From NCBI GenBank assembly GCA_022575985.1, contig JAKSXM010000007.1:32924501-32988500 (forward strand): DNA of 64,000 nucleotides, given 5' to 3'. Below, piece by piece: positions 44,475 through 57,154 of this stretch. Below the pieces are notes generated by a model. The model made no database searches and had not been told where the DNA came from. It worked only from the letters and a program-made list of their open reading frames with translations. Every line of letters starts with the position of its first letter. Positions within the stretch are counted from its first letter, which is position 1. This DNA comes from Anagrus nilaparvatae. Its lineage: Eukaryota; Arthropoda; Insecta; Hymenoptera; Mymaridae. The position numbers and the translations under genes were made by a program.

Positions 44475-44727
44475 GCGCGTCCCAAACTGAAGTTATACCT
44501 GAAAAGGGAGTTCCGGTTTGGAACAAACAAGCGCGGGGGGTTTAAAGTGTGTTTATCCAGTAAGAATCTGGGGCGTAGCCGGCGACCGCGGTCGCCGGTG
44601 GTCTCCCAGTTGTACACTTTGTACAACTGGGCGGTCATGGAAATTTGCGGGCCTTTAAGGCTTAAGAAAACACTCCATGGCTGATGTAAGATTCACATAT
44701 TTCCCTTAAAAAAAAAAAAAAAAAAAA
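44475..44727 (+). mobile_element. 3'UTR-only insertion of the second R1-like LINE, 14-bp TSD
   Basis: This 253-bp insertion begins GCGCGTCCCAAACTG and ends in about 20 A. It equals 37321-37575 with few changes. AATGGTTTGGATTT flanks it on both sides (44461-44474 and 44728-44741), a clean target-site duplication. It is a severely 5'-truncated LINE copy, or a SINE using the same 3' end. Confidence 0.95.
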
Positions 44728-45486
44728 AATGGTTTGGATTTAACTAAAGTATCGCGCATCATTATTGATGACAAGTGGTGCTTTTCGGAGCACAGGGGGT
44801 TTATACTGTCTAAGGCTCTCCAGATCCTTGGTTTCATAAAAAGAAGTACTTTGGATTTCAGATCTCCATTTATTGTAGCTAACCTTATTAAGGTTTTTGT
44901 GATTCCGCATTTAACATACGGATCTGTAATCTGGAGACTTTGGACCAGTGTGGACTACCGTTCTCTGGAGGGCATCATCCATAAGGGTCTTCGTTATGTT
45001 TCATATAAAACAAATTCTCCAATGTCTCCTCTCGAGCACGACTTCTCAAATATTTCTAAATTAGCTAATATTTCTTCCATCAAATCATTGCATAATGCAT
45101 ATGATCTTATGTCTATGAATAAGGCATTATCAGATCCATGTTTTCCTGAAAATTTGAGGAACGTGTTCGAGAGTAGATCACTGGAATACAATTTACGTCA
45201 ACCTAGAATTTTAAAAGAAGCTAGTGCTAAAAGTGATTTGTTATATCATTCCCCTTACCTCAGGTTAAAAAGGCAGTGGAACTCTTTGCCACAGAGTCTT
45301 AAAAGTTTATTAGGTCAAGACTGTTTTAAAACTAATGTATATAGGTTCTGTTTAAATTATTTTGACTCAAATTAGTCTTTTTTACATTATGATTATTATT
45401 TTAATAAAAGAAGTATATTTTGCGCAATTCACTTTGGTCTCTATTGGGATGGCTTGGTTTTGGTTGCCAACTATGGTCATTTGTGT

Positions 45487-45598
45487 CTGTCGATGCAATA
45501 ACAGCGTATAAAACTCTATAAGAGAAGGGGATACCATTTAAAATACATAGTACTCCCCTCCACTCGCCGATCTTTATACGCTCTTATTGCATCGACAG
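45487..45598. repeat. hairpin MITE
   Basis: CTGTCGATGCAATAACAGCGTATAAA is mirrored by TTTATACGCTCTTATTGCATCGACAG around about 55 bp. It lies in the 3'UTR of the LINE at 44340-45911. Confidence 0.75.
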
Positions 45599-45911
45599 CT
45601 TCATTTATTCTAGTCATATAGACAAAAATTAAATTAAGATTAGACATTTAGACTAATGGTGTTTTAATTATTGTATCCGAATTATATTTGATTATTAATG
45701 CATATTATTTATAGGACTTGAATTATTAGATGTAAAATTAAATATTTTAAAATTGTAAGTTAGTTAAATTTTTCTTAATCAGAGTAATAATTTTCTTTAA
45801 TTAATGAAAATGTATAAATTATTTTTTATATGTACAATTTATTTTTAAAAAGCATGTATTGGGTGTATAGCCTGTTATTTATATATAATAAAGAAATATA
45901 AAGAAATATAA

Positions 45912-46689
45912 ACTTAAAATTTAGTGCAAAAATGATAAAAATATTTATAAAATATTTAAGTGATTTACATGACCAAAGTTTACTGTTCGACGACTACTTA
46001 TTTCATACTTTTTTATCGGTAAAATTGCAACAATGGTATTGTCGAACTAATTTAATCCTTTGAATCAAAATCGTCTTAAAACGTTTAAGGGCCGTTTTAG
46101 CAAGTATAAAAATGCATAAATTTGTTACTGACTCTAGACTATAGTGTATTCAATTTTTTACATTCAATTACATCAATTATATTTTACTCACTAATATTAA
46201 CCTATAAAATAATATATAATAATCTACCAATTATCTTTATTTCTAAGAAAGGGGAAAAGGAAAGGTGAATTAATGTCACACGGTTAATAAGAATAAATTA
46301 CATTCAAATGCACAAACTACTATGTAATTTTAATTTTATATTATAGTTTATTTGACGTTTATTGCAAAAAGAAATTCACCTTATGCCTAGAAATTTTTCA
46401 TTTTTCTGAACAATATTTTAAGAAAATAATTAAATGAATTGCTTTTTGTGAATTTTGGTTTAAATCGGAAGACTATTGGTATCATAAATAAATCGTTTTT
46501 TTTTCTTTATTGGCAAATTTTAGTTTCTGGAATTATCCAATAATATTTATAAAATGGGTTGCTTTGCTATAAAATAATAATATCAATGATAAACATTTTT
46601 TTAAATAAATGAATATTTTTTATGAAAACTATTTTTTTTCAAACAAAATATTTTACACATTTTCTTAAAAAAAGCTTTTTTTAAAACTT
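45912..46689. other. AT-rich, nothing recognised
   Basis: No coding or repeat signal found. Confidence 0.4.
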
Positions 46690-47775
46690 GAAGAATTCAG
46701 CTCTTAACAATCTTCTTCACTGCTGCTATCGGAATCTACTAAATTCAAAGTTTACGGTTTCAACGTAGCGATCAAAGTTATCATACGCAAATCCAGTTCC
46801 CCGATTAGGAAGTAATTTAATTTCAGAAGGGCATATATTTTTTTGTTCGCTTAAAGAATAAGTCACTTCTGTTTCAAGTTCTTCGATTCCACTATAAGAT
46901 ATACAGTGACCGTAAGAATTAATCATACGAATAACGTTATAATTATTTGTTAAACTTTTTAATGTTATTCCTAAAGTAATGTGTTTTGAAGTTTTAATAC
47001 GCCCATTTGTTACATTGTAAATAGCACTCTGCGAAAGTGATTTGATAACCTTTTTGTTTTAAGGCTACTTTTACGTCGAGAATTCCCAGCAGTTAACAAA
47101 ATAGAATAAAAATCTTTTAAACATTTAGGGATTTCACATTCTCCATTAATTAAATCATGATGCTTTAACTTATTTGGTAATTTTTTGTCTTAACAGAAGT
47201 GCTGCAGAATTTATAAGTGTTTCATCATCTAATTGAACGTAATTAAGATCTTCTAATTGAGCATCAATTGGAACTATTTCTTTTCTACTTCCCATTGTTA
47301 ATATTACTTTAATCTTTCCTTTAAAATTCTCCTTCAGTTTATTTTCTAAATGAGCTACAGAAAAGTTTTCCGGCAATATATTTTGTGTATTATTAAATTC
47401 TTCATGTAAAAATTGAATGAACATTTTTTTCAGAAAAGTCAAATAAAAAAAACGCCGTTTCTGGATTATATTTGTTTCTATAAATTTACACATATGAATA
47501 CGCAGTTTTATGATAATTTCGTTTTGTGTGCCACGAAGAAAAATTATCTTCATCAGATTTATTGGATGATAAGAAATTTTTTGTTGATAAGAAATTTTAC
47601 ACGCTTTATGATAAGGTAATGGTTTATGTTCTCTCAAGATATCAGATAATTTTTCTAACAAAGTAATATCGTCGGTTTCCGTGGCTACGGCTCGAATGTT
47701 CTCAAATAATGCAAAATTATTATCATTTTGAGCATAGCTTACATCAAAGTATCTATTTTTAATTTTTTTGGTTCC
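46690..47775 (-). pseudogene. transposon-derived insect protein, decayed and internally deleted
   Basis: Read on the minus strand: NIRAVATETDDITLLEKLSDIL (from 47715), LPYHKACKISYQQKISYH, FYLTFLKKMFIQFLHEEF, then, after frameshifts near 47165 and 47070, SAIYNVTNGRIKTSKHITLG, VIRMINSYGHCISYSGIEELETEV and TGFAYDNFDRYVET. I recall this order (YH--C, GHCISY--ve--ET, AFDNFDRYVET) from multicopy uncharacterised insect proteins, normally much longer. After YVET it passes at once to an acidic Ser-rich end (DSDSSSEEDC in another frame) and stops at 46707, so the middle and end were deleted. It probably belonged to a DNA transposon; I cannot name the superfamily. Confidence 0.6.
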
Positions 47776-48760
47776 TCAAAGAGGAACCATTGTGATAGGT
47801 CAAATTTCGATTTTTGATTTTTTGGCATATAAGCACGTTTTGAGACCCCAGGAAGCTAAAAAACCGGTTTTTAAAAAAAGTATGTGTGTGTGTGTGTGTA
47901 TATATATGTGTGTGTGTATGTATGTGATTGGTGATATTTCACAAACATTATGGAGTTAAGACCTAATTTTTTTTCCAAAAATTTTTTTATCAAAAAAGTT
48001 CGAGGTACTTTTTTTTTTTTAATTTAGATGTAATATCTCATTTATTTCCACCAAAGTACTTATATTTGAAAGTATGGTTTTTACTCTATATCACGAATCT
48101 GATACTTAATTTTTTTTAAATTTTTTTCCCAAAATTTTTTTCACGAAAAAATACAAAAAAAAACTAATTTTTTTTTCTTTTTGGACGTAGTACCTAATTT
48201 ATTTCTATAAAAGTACTAGTTTTAGAAAGTTTTTTATAGTCATTTTTTGGATTTGATACCGAATTTTTTTTAAATTTTTTTCTCAAAATTAAAAAAAAAA
48301 AAAAATTTTAAAACCTGCAATATTTTTTTTTTTTTTGGTGTAATACCTAATTTAATTTCATGAAAGTACTAATATCTGAAAATATTGCGACCGGCGATAT
48401 TTTACAACTGTTATGAAATTAAGACCTAATTTTTTTATTAAAAAAATCTCAAAATACTTTTTTTTTTTTAATTTGGATGTAATACCTCATTCATTTCCAT
48501 GAAATTACTTATATTTGAAATTATGATTTTTACTCGATATCTTGAATCTGATAATTAATTTTTTTAAAATTTTTTTCTCCAAAATCTTCGTCACAAAAAA
48601 ATACATAAAACACCAAATTTATTTTTCGTTTTGGACATATCTAATTTATTTTAATGAGAGTACAAGTTTTAAAAATTTAGTTTATAGTAATTTTTTGTAT
48701 ACGATCACAATTTTTTTTTTTTATTTTGATATAAATTATAACACACAAGAAAGAGTGATG
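47776..48760 (+). repeat. direct tandem duplication with (TG/TA)n leader
   Basis: After GGTTCCTCAAAGAGGAACC (a 19-bp hairpin, 47770-47788) and a TG-rich microsatellite (47882-47925), a unit of about 460 bp starting GGTGATATTTCACAAAC is followed from about 48390 by a diverged second copy (GGCGATATTTTACAACTG). Both contain TAAGACCTAATTTTTTT, GATGTAATA-CTCATT-ATTTCCA and CTTATATTTGAAA-TATG. Long T-runs pervade it. Confidence 0.65.
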
Positions 48761-51430
48761 GAAATCTTGCCTCTTTTTGACTTCCTTGGATTATTTTGCT
48801 CGTTGCTATGTTTATTTATGTATGCAGCTTAATGAAATTATAAACAATAATAAAAAGCCTAAAAATATTAAATGGTTATGTTTGCATTTTAAAATTAAGA
48901 TTTAAAAGTTATATTGGCATTTTTTAAAGAATCAAACAATTTTAAGAATTAAATAATTTATTATTTTGTGATTAATAGAAATAATATAAATAATGTTAAC
49001 ATCTTGAAGCAATTAATGTGGTTATTTTTTTTATTACAAAATATTATTATTATTATTATTATCATTGTTGCGGAAGATTGGTCAAATGCAAGAAGTACAC
49101 TGAGAAAATAAATTATAAGAAATTATTATAAATTCTGGTAAAAACTCCTATCTTTTTATATAATAATTGAGCGAATATTTGTAATTTTCGCATCGTTACC
49201 AACCATTTCTTTGACAAAACAAAAAAATCATGTTACCCAATATTTTAATTATTAAGGGATAATTATATATTCTAATAAAATAAAATTTTATAAAAAAAAA
49301 TAAAATTAGCTTTTTTTAGATTTGTCTCTTTTTAATTATGCAAAAATGATTTAAAATCCATTAACGCCGGCGCGACCAATCCATGGACGCTAGAATTTTC
49401 ACTTTAATAACAAAATGATCTTAATAATCTACTTTACCAGCTATTAAAACCAATTAAGTAAAATAAATTAAGTAAATTAAGATTACAGCCCATTGTTTTA
49501 GGAACCTCAGTGCCAGCTAGTTGGCAGGGTATTTTATTTTGATCACAAAAAACATACAAATCTTTGTCATTACTAGTTGATGTATCGATTTCATGCTCTG
49601 AAAATTCATCATCTACCCTTTCTTGATCATTAGTTGCATGACTGCTGTTATATAAAAGCAATAAAAAATTGTATATTTTAAAAGATACATTTTTAAATAA
49701 AAGTTTTAATAAATTTAAAGTAAGTGATATAGATTCACATCAACTAGATCAACTATGCACATAAAAAATTATTTACGTCTACAGACCTAAAAAAAGTAAG
49801 TAAGATATAAATCATGGAAAATTTACAAAATAAACAATTTTAAAATTTTTTATTGCGCAAAATTTAACCTGTCTGTTCTTATCAAGGGTAACAGAACCAT
49901 TTTTGGTTAAAGTTAATATTATATTTTGCTAGTAGCGTCAATTTGTTTTCATAGAATTAAAAAACACAAATCAGTAAAAATAAGTGACTACGTAATAAGG
50001 ATCTATTCCTTCAATATAAAAGGATTCAATGTTTATTTGGGAAATAAAAAATATTCAAAAATATTTTCTTTGCAATTTTTTGTTTTACGCATGGAATAAA
50101 ATTCCAAAAAATTTTATTTAATTAAAAAAAAGTATTTTATGAATTACAATTTCTTTCATACTAAAAAAATATTTTTTTTTTATTTGCTTTAGCCTTCCCG
50201 TATTTCCTGGATTTATCCAAGACTAAATAATTCACCAATATGTGCTTTAAAAAAGTTTGAACTTAAAAAAAAATTTCATAAATTTTTTTTAATTTAAACT
50301 CATGATTAATGATGATTATAAATCTATATCACTTTCAATACTTTTGCAGAGTAAATGTATCACAAAATACGAATGAATAATCTAAATGCAGTTTTTTTTT
50401 GTTTTACGCGCCAAAAATTTTACATATACCTCTCAAGATTTCAAAAAATAACTATGTTTAAATTCGATAATTGAAGTTTCCAGATGAAATTTCTGATAGA
50501 ATTTTTGAATTCTTCAGGAAATTTTACGAAAGAACCTATATTTAAAAAAATTTTGAGAAATTCTAAAACACTAAGGTACCGGTATCAGTACATAAACGGT
50601 TAAGAATTTTCGTTCATTAAAATTCAAATATTTAATAAATAATTTAACTTATGGTAAAAGTTTTGTATTTAATAATAAATTTCATCCCTTAATAATGCAT
50701 TGACATAAAAATTTTATCCTTGATAGTTTCTTATTTCGTAAAATTAAATGATATTCACGAGTTTATTGCACTAGTATATGAACAACCGAATTTTAAATGG
50801 AAAAACCGCATATAAGAAAATACTCCAGTACATGAACGACCTAAAATTTCATGACGAATGACCGATGCTTCCGCGTATTGGACAATCCTACCTAAATTCA
50901 AGTACCTGGGCAGTTACTAATTAGTTTATATAATATACCCGCAACTGCCCTAAATCCAGTTTCTCCTGTCAATTCCTCTTAGTTACTCTTACATCCTCCC
51001 ATAATAACTGACCTATTAAGATCAGGTCCAGTTTAGGAGATTCGATTAGAACAGACTTCTCAGTAAAATTAACACTTAGTCTTATTGACTTAGACGCTTT
51101 TTCATATTAACTTATAATAAAGTCAGTAAATTAAACTAAAGTATCCAGTGTATATATTTAATAGAGATATATCCTTCTATAATCTCGAACTTAAGTTTAA
51201 CCAGCTCTAGTACCCGAGGTCATCAACATATTTATACATTCATCAACATATATCAACTTTAATCCTATATAAGTATAAAATACCTGGGGCTTTCAATATC
51301 CCCAGGATAAAACTTATTTATATTTATTTATATATTACGTATCCCGAATTAAATCTCAGAATATGTAACACTCATATTACATAAAAAAATAAATCGTAAA
51401 ATATTTATTAATTATATATATATATATATA
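48761..51430. other. AT-rich region; possible coding scrap at 49434-49661 (minus)
   Basis: A (TTA)n run lies near 49040-49066. The 75-codon minus-strand frame at 49434-49661 begins with an acidic stretch (DDEFSEHEIDTSTSNDKD) like the N-terminus of some transposases, but this is weak. Otherwise nothing is recognised. Confidence 0.35.
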
Positions 51431-52164
51431 CTAGCTGCCTCCGGCTCGCTTCGCTCACCTCGGCAACCGCCAAGGGGGCTGCGCCCCTCTGGACCCCTGC
51501 AACTTGATTTTTCCAAAGATATGTTGTTTTAGGTTACTCAATATTTTGTATAATAACCTTTTTAAACGGAATTATTATCTAAAATTTACTATATCATAAA
51601 AATTACGAACATTGGAACTCATGCAGATAATTCAGCTATACAAAGCTGATTACCTACCCTAGGATCCGCAAGTGGCAGTTGCTTCCCTCAATTACCAATT
51701 TTAGGATTATCCCTGATAATAGCTGTAAAAGCTTCTTTTAGTTACTCTATTGCGCTACTAAATTAGTAGCCGATAAGAATTAAAAATATATATAATATTA
51801 GTCCTAAATTTTTATAATTTTTGAAAAATGATTGTAACTTTTGACAGATCGAACTGATTACCTTGAAAATTTAGGTGGATACGTAAAAAATATGCCCGAA
51901 TCAAATGAAATTCTTTTGATACAAAAATTTTTCCTCGGTTTTCAGTTTTTTTGGTTTTTTTTGAAAAATTGATAAAAATTTTTTTCTTGGAAATCCAGTT
52001 TTTTCAACATAAAAATTTTTTGTCGTTATCAATCGAAATAAAACCTAGCCTATGTTTTGACCCGTAATTTTTGCCGTCTTTTGCCGTAAACCCGATGTCT
52101 GTAAATTTATTTTATCGTGTTCTCGTTTATCGCGATCGGACATACACATACACATAATTAAAGA
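51431..52164 (-). mobile_element. non-autonomous Helitron (minus), better preserved copy
   Basis: The minus strand starts TCTTTAATTATG after A, and ends with a GC-rich hairpin region (GGGCGCAGCCCCCTTGGCGG) and CTAG. It shares its interior with 21993-22663. The next base after CTAG is T, as expected for Helitron targets. Confidence 0.8.
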
Positions 52165-52174
52165 TTTATATATA

Positions 52175-52204
52175 TATAGGATAGGATAGGATAGGATATA
52201 GGAT
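52175..52204 (+). repeat. (AGGAT)n microsatellite
   Basis: About five AGGAT units after a TA run, directly between the Helitron and the large palindrome. Confidence 0.8.
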
Positions 52205-54499
52205 ATATGGGTCAATATTTGTGAACTGTATATGACTTTGCATGGGTGGGTCTCGAAATGTACTCCAAAGTATGTTTGGTCGAAAGTATATATAAAAAAA
52301 ATAATTTTCCCCAATTTTTAGCTTTTTAGATCCAATCCTCTATTTTTTACAGCGATTTTTGTTTTTTTCAATTTTTTGAAATTTTTAATTTTTGAGAAAT
52401 TGATGTTCATTAATTTTTCTCGCAAACGCGCACTTTACAATAAAATTTTTTTCCCTTATAGTATCCCATAGGAAATTTCCCGTAGAATTCGATTCTGGGG
52501 TCCAAATTTTTTTTTGAACTGCGCATGCGCGAGAAAATCAACTTTCTTGCTTTGCCTTTTCTAGCTTATATGCCTCAGCTGCAGACAGCTCAATTTTCAT
52601 CCTGTTGGTCTCAAATTGTAGGTTTTTTCATATACTTTCAGCATATGAAATCATTTTTTTGGGTAAATTTAATTTAAAAGCACTAAAATTGAAAAATAGC
52701 GATTTTTAAAAAATCATTTTTCACAAATTTTGAATTTTCCGCCAAGTCACGTGACCAAATGAAAATCTGACTGAAATTTCGGATTCAGAGGAAAATTTTA
52801 CATAAGCATACCAATTTTCGTCTTATTTCATTAAAAAGTTTCTAAAATATCCCATTTTAAAGATAAAGATTAAAATTGACTTTTTTTAAAAAACCCTAAA
52901 AATGGGACTCTGACTTTAATTATCATATCTGTTAAACAAATAATTATAAAAAGACGAGTAAAAATTTTTTGGAAACTAAGGGCTTGTAAAAAATTTTTGA
53001 GGCCTATAGAATTCGTTTCTTTTAAAAATTAGAATTTTGGCAGCAATTTCAAAATTGGTCATTTTTGGGTAAGAATAGGGATTTGGTTTATTGACTATCG
53101 CCATGAGAGAATTAACAACAAATAAATGTGGTGTACGGTAAATAAATGTTGATACGTATACCGAAAAAATGAGACCAATTGGAAGTATTTTGGTTAGCTG
53201 GCGAGGTTGCAGCTTTGTATTAAAGATTATGAAAAAAATCCTATTTTATAACATTGTCGTATTTTGTAGCTATTCTATATTATTCTCAATTTTCCGAATT
53301 TTCTAGTTACCTAATGAAAATTTTGACAAAATTTTCGGATTCCTCGAGAAATTTTACAAAAGACCCTCTTTTTGGAAAAGTTTTGGAACTTTCCGTAACG
53401 TTATAGAAATAAAAGAAATTGCAAAATACTAAATAACTACAAAATACCACAATGTTATCAAATAGAATTTTTTTGTAATCTTTAATACAAAGTTGCAAAC
53501 TTGTCAGTTAACCAAAATAATTCCAATTGGTCTCATTTTTTTGGTATAAGTGTCACCATTCAGTTACCGCACACTGCAATTATTTGTCGCTAAATCTCTC
53601 ATGCCGATAGTCAATAAACCAAATGCCTATTCTTACCCCAAAATGACCAATTTTGAAATTGCTGCCAAAATTCTAATTTTTAAAAGAAACGAGTTCTATA
53701 GGCCTCAAAAATTTTTTACAAGCCCTTAGTTTCCAAAAAATTTTTACTCGTCTTTTTATAATTATTTGTTTAACAGATATGATAATTAAAGTCAGATTCC
53801 CATTTTTAGGGTTTTTTAAAAAAAGTCAATTTTAATCTTTATCTTTAAAATGGGATATCTTAGAAACTATTTAATTAAATAAGACGAAAATTGGTATGTT
53901 TATGTAAAATTTTTCGCTAAATCCGAATTTTCAGTCAGATTTTAATTTGGTCACGTGACTTGGCGGAAAATTCAAAATTTGTGAAAGATGATTTTTTAAA
54001 AATCGCTATTTTTCAATTTTAGTGCTTTTAAAATAAATTTACCCAAAAAAATGATTTCATATGCTGAAAGTATATGAAAAAACCTACAATTTGAGACCAA
54101 CAGGATGAAAATTGAGCTGTCTGCAGCTGAGGCATATAAGCTAGAAAAGGCAAAGCAAGAAAGTTGATTTTCTCGCGCATGCGCAGTTCAAAAAAAAATT
54201 TGGACCCCAGAATCGAATTCTACGGGAAATTTCCTGTGGGGTACTATAAGGAAAAAAAATTTTATTGTAAAGTGCGCGTTTGCGAGAAAAATTAATGAAC
54301 ATAAATTTCTCAAAAATTAAAAATTTCAAAAAATTGAAAAAAACAAAAATCGCTGTAAAAAATAGAGGATTGGATCTAAAAAGCTAAAAATTGGGGAAAA
54401 TTATATTTTTTATATATACTTTCGACCAAACATACTTTGGAGTACATTCTGAGACTTGAAAATCCAAACTGTATACACTTCACAAATATTGACCCATAT
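52205..54499. repeat. 2.3 kb palindrome with ~1.08 kb arms
   Basis: ATATGGGTCAATATTTGTGA at 52205 is mirrored by TCACAAATATTGACCCATAT ending at 54499. The two arms (about 52205-53285 and 53415-54499) are reverse complements with only scattered differences, including GAATTCGATTCTGGGGTCC, CACGTGACTTGGCGG-like and GCGCATGCGC blocks. The loop of about 130 bp lies near 53350. There are no credible ORFs. It may be a foldback element or a local inverted duplication. Confidence 0.9.
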
Positions 54500-55092
54500 A
54501 GAAGTCTTAGAAAAAATAAAATAACAAAAAAGAAACGGCTCAAATCTAGTTCTTAGAATTCATTCATGGACACTTTTATGGCTAAATATTTTCACTATAT
54601 TTAAATTTAATATTGGTACATTTTACTAAAAGATTTAATTACACATAAATGAATAAAAGTTATGAAACTTATTCACAAAACAATCAAAAAAATTATTTTA
54701 GTACAAATTTTACAAAAATATTTTATTCAAATTAAAACGCATAAAAGGAGCGAAAAATTGCAAAATAATCATAATCTGAAGGAATTACTGATAAAAATCT
54801 AAATTAACCGCGTATAATAAGGAAAATTAAAAATAAAAATAAATCATAAAAATGCTCATTTATTGAATAATAACCCAGGCCAGGGTTGCTTTGATTGATT
54901 ACAGCTATAGTAACCCTAATTTATATTTAAAATCATGCCCCTATTGTATAACACCCTCAAAATTTATTTGTATTATTTTTGCAGAGTTTAAAAATTTTCT
55001 TAAAAAATACACTCAAGTTTTCATAGATATTTTTAGTAATTTGATAGCTACTTTTTAATATTACTTTTATTTGACGTACATAGGCTTAATTA
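54500..55092. other. AT-rich, nothing recognised
   Basis: No gene or repeat identified. Confidence 0.4.
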
Positions 55093-55624
55093 ATGATGCA
55101 TCAATTTTTTGAGACTCTGATCTTGGTACACATTTACGTAAAAGAACTATCGAGCTTCCAGAACCAAAAATTTGCCAGGAACAAACATCAAGTGTCCATT
55201 TTTTTTTATGGGCGATGGAATTTTCGCTTTGCAAAAATACTTTATGATACTCCGATAAATCGCAGAAGAAACATGGAAATTTCTGAAAAAGTTTATAATT
55301 AGAGGCTTCCTAGAGCGTGAAGACTTATTGAAAGTTCATTTGTAGTTTTAACAAAAAAATGGACAATTTTGCAAAGAGCTTTAGGTCAAAAAAACGAAAA
55401 TGTTGACTATATTTTTATGGCGTTAGTATGTCTTCATAATTTTTAACTTCATAATAAAGACATATAAAATGCAAGTACCTGCAGAATTGCGGAGATACGA
55501 AGATACTGAAGTTTATGATGACGGAGAAGATGAAAATGAAGATGAAAACCAAGATGGGCAAGCAGTAAGAAATATTCTTATAGACTATTTTTCATCACCA
55601 GAAGGCCTAATAGATCATCAATGA
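55093..55624 (+). pseudogene. PIF/Harbinger transposase C-terminal remnant
   Basis: The plus strand reads TPINRRRNMEISEKVYN, a TAG, then RLPRA-RLIESSFVVLTKKWTILQRAL and ENVDYIFMALVCLHNF, the typical end of the Harbinger DDE domain (RaRRvIEnaFGiL--rWrIL, VvLHNF). After a stop it resumes with VPAELRRYEDTEVYDDGEDENED and QAVRNILIDYFSSPEGLIDHQ to TGA at 55622-55624, the usual Harbinger tail. The N-terminal DDE part is absent, and several stops make it dead. Confidence 0.72.
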
Positions 55625-55837
55625 GACAGAATTTCAAAGTTAAAAAAAAAAACAATTTTAATATTTGAGTGATTCTTAGTGAATTCAGCAAAAGTTTCCA
55701 GGTTGGGTCGCTGAAACCGGCTAAAAAGTTTTTTTTGCCAATTACCTATCCAAAATGGACTATGTCCCCAAATTTTAGCCCTTAATATTGAAAACTAAGC
55801 CCAGGGCAAATTTTTGAAAAAAAACTGTTTTTCATCT

Positions 55838-56932
55838 TTCCTCAGCCACTCATTCTTCTTTTAGATGCCATTCCTTCTGGGAACGATTAAATTTTTCTCA
55901 ATTTTCCTCATTTTTTTTCAGTTTTTTGTATTTTCCCTCTCTAAACGACTCCGAATGATTTAAATAAGGTAAAATTCAGATTCCCAGGGAAATTTTACAT
56001 ACTTTCTTTGTTTAATATATTTTCTAGGCTTTGATGTAAACGAGCTCACACCAAATGCCTCAAATGTAAAAGTCGGATTTTCATCATTTTCAACAGTCTT
56101 TCTGAATTTTCCCGCACTAAATGACCTCGTACGAGTCAAATAAGTTTAGATTTGGATTCTCCAGGAAATTTCATATAATTTCTATACTACGAAAAGCTTT
56201 AGACTTTAGTATAAACGAGTTCATAGCAATGGATTTAAAAAATTCTGCTTTTCCTTGTTTTTTTACATTTTTTTGTATTTATACTAAACGCGTTTATACT
56301 AAAGCCTAAAGATTTTCATAGTATAGAAGTTATATATGAAATTTCCTGGAGAATCCAAATCTAAACTTATTTGACTCGTACGAAGTCATTTAGTGCGGGA
56401 AAATTCAGAAAAACCGTTGAAAATGATGAAAATCCGACTTTTGTATTTGAGGCATTTGGCGTGAGCTCGTTTACATCAAAACCTAAAAAATATATTAAAC
56501 AAAGAAAGTATGTAAAATTTCCCTGGAAATCTGAATTTTTCCTTATTTAAATCATTCGGAATCGTTTAGAGCGGGAAAATTCAAAAAACTGAAAAAAAAT
56601 TAGAAAAATTGAGGAAAATTTACGATTTTTCGATTATTTTAGGGTCTAGGAAGTTCGATCTAATCTAGGTTGATATGGATCCGAAAATATATATAAAAAC
56701 ACGCTTTTTCTGAGAACCTTAATAAAAAACTCGGATATACAATTTATCTGTAGCTTCTGTAAAATACCCTGAGAATTTATCGATTTTCCGGCTCCCCGTG
56801 TAGGAATTTTCAAAAACTAATGGCAGGACTGGATTCCTGAGGAAATGTTACTATAATATCTCTTTTTTCATAATTTTTAATCGTTCCCAGAAGGAATGGC
56901 ATATAATAGAAGAATGAGTGGCTGAGGAAAGA
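55838..56932. repeat. large inverted repeat, 1.1 kb
   Basis: The inner arms 55970-56245 and 56290-56565 are near-perfect reverse complements (TTTACATACTTTCTTTGTTTAA, GATTCTCCAGGAAATTTCATAT). The outer segment CTTTCCTCAGCCACTCATTCTTC...CTTCTGGGAACGATTAA (55838-55895) pairs with 56875-56932, with about 230 bp of unpaired sequence inserted in the right arm. The loop is near 56265. Confidence 0.85.
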
Positions 56933-56935
56933 TAA

Positions 56936-57154
56936 CACAAAACCCGTATGGTGCAAATCTGAGCGCACAAAATGCAAATATGTTTAAAAAAACCCCTTTT
57001 TAGGGGTTGTTTTTGCAAATTTAAGGGTAAAGCCCCCACTTTGTTTACGAAATGACCCCGATTTTGGTCTTCAGCGACCCAAAAAACCTATAATAGAGCA
57101 AATCTCGTGTTCGCCAGTGAAACTACAACCAAACCCGTATTTTGGCTGGAGTAA
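56936..57154 (+). repeat. half-copy of the 2614-3565 foldback family
   Basis: CCCGTATGGTGCAAATCTGAGCGC, CCCCTTTTTAGGGG, GCGACCCAAAAAACC, TTCGCCAGTGAAA and a terminus TGGCTGGAGTA are collinear with 3347-3565. Confidence 0.8.

Larger units (their letters stand above)
44340..45911 (+). pseudogene. LINE RT C-terminal part and 3'UTR, interrupted
   Basis: The coding part starts YYEYIENGMPINLSKSNFISISRSKYPIG, is cut at 44474 inside VNGLDL, and resumes at 44742 with TKVSRIIIDDKWCFSEH, ending after FCLNYFDSN with TAG at 45373-45375. ALQILGFIKRST, VIPHLTYGSVIW and RLKRQWNSLPQSLK are typical of Jockey-type LINE C-termini. The 3'UTR carries an inserted hairpin element (45487-45598) and ends in AAGAAATATA repeats near 45911. 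Without the insertion the frame is intact for about 300 codons. The apparent start at 44734 is created by the insertion's duplicated site. Confidence 0.8.
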
